Shown here: positions 1-9,329 of the stretch, in pieces
Layout of the letters: each line of letters begins with the position of its first letter
Position numbering within the stretch: position 1 is the stretch's first letter
Source of the DNA: a virus
Virus record (IMG/VR): IMGVR_UViG_3300001848_000627
Coordinates: 1 to 24,102 of that record
Direction: 5' to 3' (one strand)
DNA length: 24,102 nt
The notes under the pieces: generated by a model
Database searches by the model: none
What the model was told of the DNA's origin: nothing
What the model saw: only the letters and a program-made list of their open reading frames with translations
Position numbers and translations under genes: made by a program

Positions 1-1259
1 CAAATACTCAATCTAATGACTATGCTGCATATGCTAAATTCACCACATTGTCTGGAGTAGATCCCACATCAACGATTTATTTTCTGCAAGAAAATTCTTC
101 TGGCAACTATGAAATTTACTTCGGAGATGGCATTTTGGGGAAAAAGCCAATTTCAAATAACATTGTAGAGATTGAATATATCTACACAGATGGCGAAGTG
201 ACCAATGGCGCTACTACATTTGAGACAGTAGATGGCGTGAGCGGAATGATTGTTCAGCCGCCAGTTACTGTAACAAAGTCATATGGAGCATCTGCGCGTG
301 AGTCTATTGATTCGATCCGCTACAATGCTCCATTTACTTTCGTGTCGCAGAATCGTGCTGTGACATCTGATGACTATCGCTCGATCATTCAGAATAACTT
401 CGGTAATATCGAAGCCATTTCTGTTTGGGGTGGCGAGGATGCTCCCGCGCCTGACTACGGCACGGTCTATATCTCGATCAAGCCTACTGGAGCAGAATAC
501 CTGACTACCGCTGAAAAGATTGCTATTCAAAACGTGCTGAAGGGCAAGAACGTCGTATCGATTACTCCTGTTCTGGTTGATCCAGAATACACCCAGATTT
601 CATTGGATGTATTCTTCAAATATAATCCTAATCTGACAAACCGTTCAAAGATTGATCTGCAGTCAGTGGTACTGGCAGCAGTGGGAACATACAACGATAC
701 TAACCTGAAGCGCTTTGATGGCGTGTTTCGTTACTCTCAGATTCTCAAGCAGATCGATTCGTCTGAGCCATCAATTCTAAACTCTGATTGCAGAGTATTC
801 ATGTATAAAGATATCTCGGCTACATCGACAGGCACGAATTACTTCGATCTGCAATTTTCTGCTCCGATTTATCGTACCACATCGACAGAGTCAGTAATGA
901 CGACAAATTACTTTAAGATCGGTGGAATCGATCATTACTTTGGCGATTCACCTATTGCAGGATCAAACGACAGAACGGTTTATCTATATAAGTCGATTGA
1001 AGGCAATACCGCGCGAGTAAAGGAAGTTGGTAAGATTTACACATTGACAGGAAGAGTTACAATCGGCGGATTTACAACTGATGTAGATACTGCTATTCGT
1101 GTGACAGTAATGCCAAATTCCAATGACCTTGCTCCAAAGCGCAACCAGTTACTTGAGATCGATCTGACCACAGTAAATGTTACCGGCGAAGTTGATACTA
1201 TCGTGGTTGCTGGATCTGCTGGTGCTGTCAATTACACCACGCCTTCGCGCCATCGCTAA
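1..1259 (+). CDS. 6: Baseplate wedge subunit gp6-like (5' partial)
   Basis: The gene enters from the left edge; the reading frame is open from base 3 and ends at TAA 1257-1259, giving about 418 visible residues. A TTG at 48 is in frame, but the open upstream frame argues that it is internal. The visible part carries a YFGDGILGKK motif like the one in T4 gp6. A baseplate-J-like stretch follows (SIRYNAPF, then AVTSDDYRSII, then ISVWGGEDAPAPDYGTVYI), which is typical of gp6 and Mu gp47 relatives. In T4, gp6 dimers form the inner ring of the baseplate wedges around the hub and hold neighbouring wedges together. T4 gp6 is about 660 residues, so roughly the C-terminal two thirds is present here. 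The next two genes continue the T4 order 6-7-8, which supports the call. The first 250 bases look more AT-rich than the rest. Confidence 0.85.
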   Translation, partial: NTQSNDYAAYAKFTTLSGVDPTSTIYFLQENSSGNYEIYFGDGILGKKPISNNIVEIEYIYTDGEVTNGATTFETVDGVSGMIVQPPVTVTKSYGASARESIDSIRYNAPFTFVSQNRAVTSDDYRSIIQNNFGNIEAISVWGGEDAPAPDYGTVYISIKPTGAEYLTTAEKIAIQNVLKGKNVVSITPVLVDPEYTQISLDVFFKYNPNLTNRSKIDLQSVVLAAVGTYNDTNLKRFDGVFRYSQILKQIDSSEPSILNSDCRVFMYKDISATSTGTNYFDLQFSAPIYRTTSTESVMTTNYFKIGGIDHYFGDSPIAGSNDRTVYLYKSIEGNTARVKEVGKIYTLTGRVTIGGFTTDVDTAIRVTVMPNSNDLAPKRNQLLEIDLTTVNVTGEVDTIVVAGSAGAVNYTTPSRHR

Positions 1260-1265
1260 ACGCAT

Positions 1266-3770
1266 ATGCCGCACTCAGTTGAGTCAATCGCCAGCTCGCG
1301 CAAGAAGACTAAAGAAACGATCAGAGTCGAATCATTGATTCCTCTGGAATTGCGCGAGCGCGCTCAAGCGCTGATCGGTCTGCTGCAGGATTACTACTCG
1401 CATCTGAACGAGAAAGGACAGACAAGCTACGCGCTGAACAACATCAATGTAGAGCGCGACATCGATACAGCAGATGCAGAATATCTTGACCTGATTCAAA
1501 AGGAAATTGCTATCTCAATTCCAAAGAATCTGCTGACAGATCGCGTGACACTGTATAAGAATCTGATGCGCTATTACTCTCTGCGCGGTTCGACAGAGTC
1601 TATTCAGCTGTTCTTCAAGATTCTGTTCAATGACAATGTGGAAGTGTATTATCCCAAGGACAGCATGCTTATTCCAAGCTCTGGCACCTGGGATACCTCA
1701 TATCAAAGCTCAGCATATATTGGTCGATACGATCAGACTAAGTACGATGCATTTCAGATGCGCGTGGCAAATGCAGGCACCCTAGCTATAGGTGAGCATC
1801 TGTACGGATCGACAAGCCATGCAGAAACAATCATTCGCGCTGTCGATGGTAATGTGCTGACAGTTGACCGGATTGTTAATGGAAACAATCAGTTTGAAAA
1901 GGGCGAAACACTGCTGGGCGAGACTTATGCTGTGCTGACGAACTACATTTCAGCAGAAAATGTGGTGGGATCAAATTCTGGAGCAGTTGGTGCAATTGCT
2001 GCAGTCGATGCAAGCAATGATACTTTTGTGGATGTCAGCATTACATCTGGTGCTTTTAATCTGAACGATTATTTGATCGGTGCACTGTCGGGAACTCATC
2101 GCAAGATCAATTCAATCGATCATATTCTGACTATTGGTCTGAACACGCTTGCTGTATCTGATACCATCACGGGATTAGTATCCGGTGCGACCGGAACAAT
2201 TTCTGCTGTCAATTCAAACGTTTTGACAGTCACATACAGCTCGTTCAATTCAAAGAATGCTCCCACGAACGGATTCTTTCAGATTGGTGAACTGATTACT
2301 GCTACAAGCGGCACATCCGGCAATTCTCGTGTGGTATCTGCGATCAATACGAAGCAAACTGTCATAGTCAGCAACGGATCACTGTTTACTGTTGGATGGG
2401 TGGTATCTGGTCAAAATTCAGGCGCGCGCGGAACAATCGAATCGATCAGCACAAATACACTCGTGCTGACAAATACATCTGGCGCATTTCGCAACGGTGA
2501 AAATCTGCTGAAGGATATCGATCCATCTGTGTACAGCGGAATTACTGCGACTCCGACGTTTGCGGCGTATCTGACCGTCGATAGTTTTGTGACGGGCGAT
2601 ACCGTTGGAAATGGTACTGCATACGCAACAGTAATTTCTGTTGAAACTAATAGCATTACTGTTGGATATTCCACGGGCAATTTTGCTACCGGTAATACTA
2701 TTACTGGTGGAACTGGAATTCTGATTAAACAAAAAGCTACATCTGTCACAAATCTGTACCGACTAACGTTGGGCAATTTTACTGCCGGTGAAAATATTAC
2801 CGCGCATGGCGTTACTGCAAAGATCACGCGAATCGATGGAGCAAACATTCGACTGCAGAAGATCACCGGAGGATCTATCGCGCAGTATGATTTACTGACT
2901 GGATCTACCTCTGCAACTGTCAGATCAATCAATGCGCTGACAGCTGCAGTAAGCACTACTATTACTGCGATCTATCGCAACAGTGAGTATCTGTTTACTC
3001 TTGATTTAGATCCTAGTAATGTGGGATCAACGTTGACTCCTGGGCAAATTGTCACAGGTGCAACCAGTGGAGCATTTGCCACGTTGGTAGCATATGATGG
3101 TACTGCTAATAAGATGACGCTGACAAACCCATCGGGTAACTTTACGCGCGGCGAATTGGTATCTGGATACGGACCAATGACTCGTCAGTATACTCGCGGA
3201 TCGTACACTTCTAACTTTGGTTTCTTGGATGATACGATCAAGGTACAGGATTCTTACTTCTATCAGAAGTTTTCATACGTCATTCGTACCGGCAATAATC
3301 TAGATGTCTGGAAGAATTCATTTAATCGTCTGGTACATCCTGCTGGATTCATATTCTTCGGTGAAATTCTGTTGCTAATCGAGCTGCTCAATCTGAAGGC
3401 AATGATGCCCAAGGATCAGCCAGGTCTGATTTATGATGATCTGCCAGTACTGATTCTGCTTGAACCTTATACCTCAGGCGGTGGATTGAATGTTGACTTC
3501 ATCAATAATCTTGCAACTGCAGTTCTTGGTGCAAGCATTACTCGCATGGCGCTTGATGTACCTTCAGGAACAGATACCTCGCTGATGCTGAAGTTTTTCG
3601 ATGCGAATCCTGGACTGATGTACGATACAATGACGATTCAGCAAGCCGATGGGTTTTCACAAGAATCTCCTGTGGGTTCTGCCTATGCCTGGGATGACCA
3701 CACTATTGGAGAGGTTATAAATAATCAGGTCACATGGAATGGCGTTATTCTGGGCGCCAATCTAATCTAA
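1266..3770 (+). CDS. Baseplate wedge protein in the gp7 position, with tandem beta-modules
   Basis: An 834-residue virion protein starting six bases after gp6. Residues about 20-135 form a conserved-looking helical head (SLIPLELRERAQALIGLLQD, then YYSLRGSTESIQLFF, then NVEVYYPKDS). Residues about 660-720 form a tail (VQDSYFYQKFSYVIRTGNN, then RLVHPAGFIFFGEILL). I associate both with structural proteins of cyanophage-type T4-like viruses. Between them lie about seven imperfect modules with the pattern F-x-x-G-E/D-x-I-x-G-x-x-SGA-x-G-T-I, then a short beta-strand, then N-x-L-x-V. Position between gp6 and gp8 matches T4 gene 7, whose product (about 1030 residues) runs along the wedge periphery. 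Sequence similarity to T4 gp7 itself is not obvious, so the gp7 role rests on position. A T4-type late promoter sequence lies near its 3' end. Confidence 0.7.
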   Translation: MPHSVESIASSRKKTKETIRVESLIPLELRERAQALIGLLQDYYSHLNEKGQTSYALNNINVERDIDTADAEYLDLIQKEIAISIPKNLLTDRVTLYKNLMRYYSLRGSTESIQLFFKILFNDNVEVYYPKDSMLIPSSGTWDTSYQSSAYIGRYDQTKYDAFQMRVANAGTLAIGEHLYGSTSHAETIIRAVDGNVLTVDRIVNGNNQFEKGETLLGETYAVLTNYISAENVVGSNSGAVGAIAAVDASNDTFVDVSITSGAFNLNDYLIGALSGTHRKINSIDHILTIGLNTLAVSDTITGLVSGATGTISAVNSNVLTVTYSSFNSKNAPTNGFFQIGELITATSGTSGNSRVVSAINTKQTVIVSNGSLFTVGWVVSGQNSGARGTIESISTNTLVLTNTSGAFRNGENLLKDIDPSVYSGITATPTFAAYLTVDSFVTGDTVGNGTAYATVISVETNSITVGYSTGNFATGNTITGGTGILIKQKATSVTNLYRLTLGNFTAGENITAHGVTAKITRIDGANIRLQKITGGSIAQYDLLTGSTSATVRSINALTAAVSTTITAIYRNSEYLFTLDLDPSNVGSTLTPGQIVTGATSGAFATLVAYDGTANKMTLTNPSGNFTRGELVSGYGPMTRQYTRGSYTSNFGFLDDTIKVQDSYFYQKFSYVIRTGNNLDVWKNSFNRLVHPAGFIFFGEILLLIELLNLKAMMPKDQPGLIYDDLPVLILLEPYTSGGGLNVDFINNLATAVLGASITRMALDVPSGTDTSLMLKFFDANPGLMYDTMTIQQADGFSQESPVGSAYAWDDHTIGEVINNQVTWNGVILGANLI
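3716..3723 (+). promoter_or_regulatory. Candidate T4-type late promoter (TATAAATA) inside the gp7-position gene
   Basis: An exact match to the T4 late -10 consensus, 56 bases before the gp8 start at 3780. T4 late promoters need little beyond this octamer. Transcription would begin near 3729 and leave a leader of about 50 bases. The site is inside coding sequence (codons for Val-Ile-Asn-Asn), so chance occurrence is possible. Confidence 0.4.
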
Positions 3771-3779
3771 ACTACTATT

Positions 3780-5138
3780 ATGTCAGCCATCATCACCACA
3801 AAATTTCGCTACGAGAACGCAAAAGGATTCATTGATTCCGTAGCATCGGATAGTCTGTATCTGTTTCTGGGCAAATCAGACCCATGGTCATCGAGTCTGG
3901 CTGTAACCACAGACGGATCAGCACCTACTCCGGTCGACACGATTGTAGAAGAGAATGATGCGCGCCAGAATATGCTTGCCGCCAAGAAAGTGACTACATC
4001 AGATGTCATCAACATTGCACCTAGACACACCTGGACATCGGGCAATTCTTATGTTCCATGGGATGATGCAGATGACACGATCTTCACCAAGTCATTTTAC
4101 GTCATCACCGACGAATTCAAGGTCTACAAGTGCATCAAGGCGGGCACGGGAGCATCGACAGTAAAGCCCACACAGACGAACGTCAATCCAACCACCGAAG
4201 GTGATGGATATCAGTGGAAATATATGTTCACGGTGTTCACCACAGATTCAGCCAAGTTTCTGACGAATAACTACATGCCAGTCAAGACAATCACTCTGGC
4301 ATCTGGTCAGGTGATCGGCGATCTTTCAGCTGACAATCAGACAAAGTATCAGTTTCAGATCGATTCCTCCGCTAATGCTGGAAAGATCTATCGTTACGTT
4401 GTTACCAACGGAGGAACAGGTTACTCGAATACGCCTACAGTCACAGTGGTCGGAAATGGAACCGGCGCTCAAGCAACTGCTACTGTCGTGGGTGGTATCA
4501 TTACTGCCATCAATGTCAACGGATCGAATTACGGATCAGGCTATTCTAATGTCTATGTGACGATCACTGATAGCACCGGATCTAATGCTACTGCACGTGC
4601 TGTCCTTTCGCCTGCCAATGGCCATGGTACTGATCCTGTCCGTGAGCTTGGTGCGTATTATACTGGTGTGGCAATTCGTCTGGAATATGCTGAAGGATCT
4701 AGCGATTTCATCGTCAACAACAGTTTCCGTCAGATTGGATTGCTGAAAAATCCATATAACTACGGCACCGCAACAGTATCAACCTCTACCACTCTTTCCG
4801 CGCTGCGTCAATTGCACTGCAGCGCGCACTCTGGGTTTGCAGTAGGCGATTATATCACTGGCGCAACATCAGGTGCAATCGCATTCGTGGATGCATATGA
4901 TGCAGTACTCGGAAACATAAAGTATCACCAGAATGACAAGACTGGATACGGTACATTTCAGGCATCAGAAACCATTGCAGGCCATACTGCAGGAACAGGA
5001 ACAATCGCAGCTGTGGCGGGTCTTGTCAATCCTGAAATTGACCGTTTTAGCGGTCAATTGACATTTCTGGAAAACCGCGCGCCAATCAATCGTTCAGCTT
5101 CTCAGATCGAAGAAATCAAGATTATCGTTGAATTTTAA
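3780..5138 (+). CDS. 8: Baseplate wedge subunit gp8-like
   Basis: A 452-residue homologue of T4 gp8, the wedge protein that bridges gp7, gp6 and gp10 at the baseplate rim. Diagnostic segments are TKFRYENAKGFIDSV near the N-terminus, YLFLGKSDPWSS (T4 has FGRSEPWSS) and EGDGYQWKYMFTV around residue 145 (T4 has EPGDGYVWEYLFEI). T4 gp8 is 334 residues. The extra length comes mainly from a glycine-rich insert at about 205-280 (VTNGGTGYSNTPTVTV, then GSNYGSGYSNVYVTI). A second insert at about 345-420 (FAVGDYITGATSGAIAFVDA) has the same pattern as the modules in the preceding gene. It follows that gene by nine bases. No Shine-Dalgarno sequence is visible before the ATG. Confidence 0.88.
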   Translation: MSAIITTKFRYENAKGFIDSVASDSLYLFLGKSDPWSSSLAVTTDGSAPTPVDTIVEENDARQNMLAAKKVTTSDVINIAPRHTWTSGNSYVPWDDADDTIFTKSFYVITDEFKVYKCIKAGTGASTVKPTQTNVNPTTEGDGYQWKYMFTVFTTDSAKFLTNNYMPVKTITLASGQVIGDLSADNQTKYQFQIDSSANAGKIYRYVVTNGGTGYSNTPTVTVVGNGTGAQATATVVGGIITAINVNGSNYGSGYSNVYVTITDSTGSNATARAVLSPANGHGTDPVRELGAYYTGVAIRLEYAEGSSDFIVNNSFRQIGLLKNPYNYGTATVSTSTTLSALRQLHCSAHSGFAVGDYITGATSGAIAFVDAYDAVLGNIKYHQNDKTGYGTFQASETIAGHTAGTGTIAAVAGLVNPEIDRFSGQLTFLENRAPINRSASQIEEIKIIVEF

Positions 5139-5152
5139 GAATCTATCTATCC

Positions 5153-8100
5153 ATGGCTATCAAGTACTACAACGCTCCTCCTTACTACGACGACTTCGAT
5201 CAGACGAAGAATTATCTGCGTGTGCTGTTTCGTCCTGGGTATGCAGTTCAGGCACGCGAACTGACTCAGCTTCAGACCGCGATTCAGGCACAGATCGACC
5301 GTTTCGGCAGCCATGTCTTTAAAGAAGGCTCGCAGGTGCTGGGCGCAGAAGTCACGATTGACACCAAGTATGCGTATATCAAACTGGAGCCCACGATCAC
5401 AGTAGGCGGTACAGTTTACAATGCAGATGTGCAGGCACCTCTTGCTGTCGGCATGACATTGACTGGTGTTGTTACTGGAATTACTGCCACCGTACTCGAG
5501 GTCATTACTTCTACATCTAGTGATCCTACCACGCTGTATGTCAAGTATACCGGATCAGATACGATTCTGAACAAGTATCAGGTATTCGGTGCCGGTGAGC
5601 AATTGACATTCTCGCCTGTTGGAGGAGGCACACGTTATCTCCAAGTTGGAGCTCCAACAACAATTCCTTTGGGATACGGCACCAAGGTATCTCTCAATGA
5701 GGGCGTATTCTTCACAAAGGGATGCTTTGCATATACTCCAGCAGCATCACTGATCATGGCAAAGTATAACAATCAGCCATCTGGGCGCATTGTGTATACT
5801 GTTTCAGAAAGCATTGTCACGCAGACAGAAGATCCCACGCTGACAGATAATGCTTTGGGTACGCCAAATGCTGCAGCACCAGGCGCGCATCGTTATGCTA
5901 TTGCTCTTGATCTTTCTGTTCAGCCTTACGATCTTAGAGCTCGCACAGAGACAAATATCATTCAGGTTGCTGTTATCAAGAGTGGCAAGATTGTCAGTCA
6001 GGTACATTCTGAGTACAATCAGCTGAATGATACTCTGGCTCAGCGCACCTATGAAGAATCTGGCGATTATACAGTAAAGCCATTTCAGATCAATATTCGT
6101 GAATATTACAATGATGGAACAAACGGCGGCTTATACACCACAGTTCAGATCCGCGATCAATACCCTACTCTTGCTAGCGATACTGCGGCAGTTACCTATG
6201 GTAAAGCGCGTCTTGCTGTCGGCCTTGAGCCATCCATTGCATATGTCAAAGGATATCGCATCGAGCTGATCGATACTCGATACGTCGAGGTTGAAAAGGC
6301 ACGCGATGAAGGCTACACCAATGCATCATCGACAGTTGCTCCTTTGGGCGGATATGTCAATGTAGTGCTGACTGGAAGCTGTGGATTGCCAGACATCACT
6401 AACTTCTCGCGATTGCGCCTGCAGACATCTTCTGGATCTGGCGGCAGTATCATTGGATATGCACGTGCTCGTTCGCTTGAATATTCTGGTACAAGCAACA
6501 TCTATCGTTTGTATCTGTTCGATGTGCAGATGAACAGTGGTCAGTATTTTGCGCAGACTACATATTTGTATCAGGCAGGAACGCCTGCATTCAGTGTGGC
6601 TATTTCTGGTACAGCGACGATCAATGATGTGGGTCGTAATACTCTGGTTTACAAATTGCCAGCGAATGCTATTCAGACACTCCGTACCAAGGACGGAATG
6701 ATCGATACGCTGTACTACGTCAAGCGTAAGTACGACAACCGCACGACAGATGCATCAAGCAACGTCACGATTTCAGCTGCAGCAGATGAAATCTTTGAAT
6801 CGACACAAACTTCCGATTGGACTGCAGTAACAGCGGCAGGTGCATTTGCTACACCGGCATCGATTGTACTGGGCGCAGGCGGAACTTCGATCACGCTGAC
6901 ATTCACATCTCTGCCAAGTACTGCAATGTATATCATTGGTCCTTCACGCCGCAATCTGCGCGAAAAGATCAAGAAGCTCGCGACCAGCAGTATTCAGCTC
7001 ACAAGTCCAAATACCACGCCGGGTGGGTACGATTTGCTCGGCGCAACTGACTTGTTTAAGATCACTGGCATTTATATGTCAGCAAATCTTTCAACGAACG
7101 CGACGACATCGGATACAGATATTTCTGATCGCTACACCATCGACAACGGTCAGCGCGATAACTTTTATGATGTTGCCCGTATTCAGTTAAAGGCCGATGC
7201 GGTTGTTCCTGCCGGTCGTGTTCTTGTTACATTTGAATACTTTGCACACCAGCCAGGAGATTACTTCTCTGTCGATTCGTATACCGGTATTGACTACGAA
7301 CTAATTCCAGCATTTGCATCAGCAAGTGGTCTGATTCAGCTGCGCGATGCAATTGATTTCCGTCCTACCAAGGATAATTCTGGTACCGATTTCGTTAGTA
7401 CTGGTGCTTCAACTGTCAACATGGTGAAGCCAGGATCGATCATCACCTGCGATATTCAGTATTACCTGCCACGCACCGACAAGCTTTATGTCGATAAGCT
7501 GGGTAACTTCAGCACTATTATGGGTGTCTCGCAGTTCAACCCAGTACCACCAGATGATCCAAACGATGCAATGGTGCTTTATGTACTGAAGCTTGGCGCG
7601 TACACCTTCGGTCCACAGCACATTGTTCCAGTAATGCTGGATAACAGACGTTACACGATGCGCGATATCGGTAAGCTTGAAAGGCGTATCTCAAACTTCG
7701 AGTATTATACTGCACTGTCACTGCTGGAGCGCGATACCGCAGGCCTGCAGATTGTCGATGCTTCTAATAATACTCGTTACAAGAATGGATTTGTAGTCGA
7801 TTCATTCTACGGGCATGGAATTGGTGCAGTAACTAATCCGGATTACAAATGCTCTATCGATAAGCAAAATGGCGTGCTGCGCCCTGCGTTCTATCAGGAC
7901 AACGTGAAGTTGCTTGTTGATATGACTAAGTCAACAGGGGTTCGTAAAACTGGTGATTTGCTTACTCTGGATTATGTTCAGACAAATGAAATCGAGCAAC
8001 CTTATGCATCGACTACAGAGTATCTGAATCCATTCAACTTTCACAATACTGTTGGACAACTGTATCTGTCGCCTTCAACCGACGAATGGCGCGAAACACT

Positions 8101-9301
8101 ACGTAAGCCAAGCGTGGTCATTGACCAAACTGGTGCATATTCAACATATCAAGCACTGAGCGACAATGATGCATCGCAGACAGTCTGGAATGACTGGCAG
8201 ACCACATGGACTGGCGCTACTATCACAAATGCAGTAGATACAGCAGGCGATCCAGTATGGTCTACAGACAATGGTGGCCAATGGACTACTACGCATACCT
8301 CGTCTGCAGATCTAACACAAACCACGATTCAGACACGCACTGGCATTCGTACCTCGTATGTGCCATCGACGCAAACGCAGTCGACTGGCGATAAGGTTGT
8401 AGAAATAAATGTGGTACCATATATTCGCTCGCGTAAGATTTACTTCAAGGCAATGGGGTTGCGTCCAAATACTCGTTTATATGCTTTCTTTGATGGCACT
8501 AGCGTGGATAGTTATGTTCGTCTAGAATCTGCATTCGTGGATTATACTACGCGAAATGATACCACAAACTATATGGATGCTACTAGCCATCCAAATGGGG
8601 CAATTCCTCTTTACTCAGATTCAACCGGCACAGTAATCGGATCATTTGTGATACCAAATACTGCCACACTGAAATTCAAGACTGGTACACGTATCTTTCG
8701 TCTGACGAGTAATGCAGCAAATTCTGCTACCGCAGTAATAACAAGTGCTGAAACTGCATACACCGCATCTGGTATGCAAGATGTAGTGCAGAATACTCTG
8801 ATCACCACGCGCTCCGTCAATATAGTTCGTACTGATGTAAGCGATAATCAAACATTGACATCGACAACAAAACTCAACTCGACGTATGATGTTACCAGAC
8901 CGGACCTTTGGAAGATTAAGGATCTTCTCCCAGGCGGCGCATTGAATCCTAATCTTCAGGTACCTGGCGATAACAACGTACAAATTGCAGATACAAATAC
9001 TGAAGCATCATACAATTCTGGCGGTAAGTATAATCAGTCTAACTCTGCTGCTGCTGAGCCCGCACCAGGATTCTCAACAGGAACTGCTGGACAGCCTGCC
9101 ACTACAACAACTGCTGCAGCTGCTTCATCGATGAATTGGACATCTCCGGATTCTACACCTCCAGCAGTTGATGTTCACTCGTGGCCAAATAGAGATGCAC
9201 TGGCAGCTGATACACCTACTACAACAACAGTACCTCAGGCAGAGTCTGCATCCAATCAATGGAATAATCCAGATGCTACTACTCAGTGGAACACGCAATA
9301 A
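5153..9301 (+). CDS. DUF4815-type virion protein (large N-terminal part)
   Basis: A 1382-residue tail or baseplate structural protein. The N-terminus (YYDDFDQTKNYLRVLFRPGY, then AVQARELTQLQTAIQAQIDRFGS) is the hallmark of DUF4815 proteins of cyanophage-like myoviruses. Their exact place in the virion is unsettled, but they are encoded between wedge and fibre genes. Residues about 90-165 hold a beta-module like those in the two preceding genes (VGMTLTGVVTGITATVLEV). Residues about 840-890 hold RRYTMRDIGKLERRISNFEY, a probable helical segment. Residues about 1094-1225 carry IYFKAMGLRPNTRLYAFFDG and FKTGTRIFRLTSN, also usual in the family. From about 1295 the chain becomes low complexity (Ala, Thr, Pro, Asn, Gln) with spaced Trp. 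Family members I recall continue into a DPLAQTF-type domain in the same chain; here that domain is the next gene. The start is ATG at 5153, 14 bases after gp8. Confidence 0.75.
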   Translation: MAIKYYNAPPYYDDFDQTKNYLRVLFRPGYAVQARELTQLQTAIQAQIDRFGSHVFKEGSQVLGAEVTIDTKYAYIKLEPTITVGGTVYNADVQAPLAVGMTLTGVVTGITATVLEVITSTSSDPTTLYVKYTGSDTILNKYQVFGAGEQLTFSPVGGGTRYLQVGAPTTIPLGYGTKVSLNEGVFFTKGCFAYTPAASLIMAKYNNQPSGRIVYTVSESIVTQTEDPTLTDNALGTPNAAAPGAHRYAIALDLSVQPYDLRARTETNIIQVAVIKSGKIVSQVHSEYNQLNDTLAQRTYEESGDYTVKPFQINIREYYNDGTNGGLYTTVQIRDQYPTLASDTAAVTYGKARLAVGLEPSIAYVKGYRIELIDTRYVEVEKARDEGYTNASSTVAPLGGYVNVVLTGSCGLPDITNFSRLRLQTSSGSGGSIIGYARARSLEYSGTSNIYRLYLFDVQMNSGQYFAQTTYLYQAGTPAFSVAISGTATINDVGRNTLVYKLPANAIQTLRTKDGMIDTLYYVKRKYDNRTTDASSNVTISAAADEIFESTQTSDWTAVTAAGAFATPASIVLGAGGTSITLTFTSLPSTAMYIIGPSRRNLREKIKKLATSSIQLTSPNTTPGGYDLLGATDLFKITGIYMSANLSTNATTSDTDISDRYTIDNGQRDNFYDVARIQLKADAVVPAGRVLVTFEYFAHQPGDYFSVDSYTGIDYELIPAFASASGLIQLRDAIDFRPTKDNSGTDFVSTGASTVNMVKPGSIITCDIQYYLPRTDKLYVDKLGNFSTIMGVSQFNPVPPDDPNDAMVLYVLKLGAYTFGPQHIVPVMLDNRRYTMRDIGKLERRISNFEYYTALSLLERDTAGLQIVDASNNTRYKNGFVVDSFYGHGIGAVTNPDYKCSIDKQNGVLRPAFYQDNVKLLVDMTKSTGVRKTGDLLTLDYVQTNEIEQPYASTTEYLNPFNFHNTVGQLYLSPSTDEWRETLRKPSVVIDQTGAYSTYQALSDNDASQTVWNDWQTTWTGATITNAVDTAGDPVWSTDNGGQWTTTHTSSADLTQTTIQTRTGIRTSYVPSTQTQSTGDKVVEINVVPYIRSRKIYFKAMGLRPNTRLYAFFDGTSVDSYVRLESAFVDYTTRNDTTNYMDATSHPNGAIPLYSDSTGTVIGSFVIPNTATLKFKTGTRIFRLTSNAANSATAVITSAETAYTASGMQDVVQNTLITTRSVNIVRTDVSDNQTLTSTTKLNSTYDVTRPDLWKIKDLLPGGALNPNLQVPGDNNVQIADTNTEASYNSGGKYNQSNSAAAEPAPGFSTGTAGQPATTTTAAAASSMNWTSPDSTPPAVDVHSWPNRDALAADTPTTTTVPQAESASNQWNNPDATTQWNTQ
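9030..9298 (+). repeat. Low-complexity A/T/P/N/Q tail of the DUF4815 protein
   Basis: The last 90 or so codons encode runs of Ala and Thr followed by short Trp-centred units: NWTSPDSTPP, SWPNRDA, QWNNPDATTQWN. Nothing similar occurs elsewhere in the window. It looks like a disordered tail or linker at the point where the family's chain is interrupted. Confidence 0.6.
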
Positions 9302-9304
9302 GAA

Positions 9305-9324
9305 ATAATCATTAAATAGATTAT
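9305..9324 (+). promoter_or_regulatory. AT-rich inverted repeat with TTAAATA loop between the two DUF4815 genes
   Basis: ATAATC (9305-9310) pairs with GATTAT (9319-9324) around the loop ATTAAATA. The loop shares its last six bases with the T4 late consensus TATAAATA. It ends 5 bases before the ATG at 9330. It could be a weak late promoter or a translational hairpin, but the stem is short and AT-rich, so the evidence is thin. Confidence 0.25.
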
Positions 9325-9329
9325 CATCA

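Noticed and set aside
48-50. TTG at 48 as the real start of the first gene.
   Set aside because: The frame is open to the window edge with sensible residues upstream, and gp6 homologues are much longer, so the true start lies outside.
2411-2956. A 181-codon minus-strand frame, hydrophobic and membrane-like.
   Set aside because: It is antisense to the repeat modules; Thr/Gly/Asn-rich coding DNA read backwards yields Val/Ala/Pro-rich pseudo-proteins. The same holds for similar minus-strand frames in the fibre genes (for example 12590-13105 and 15152-15595).
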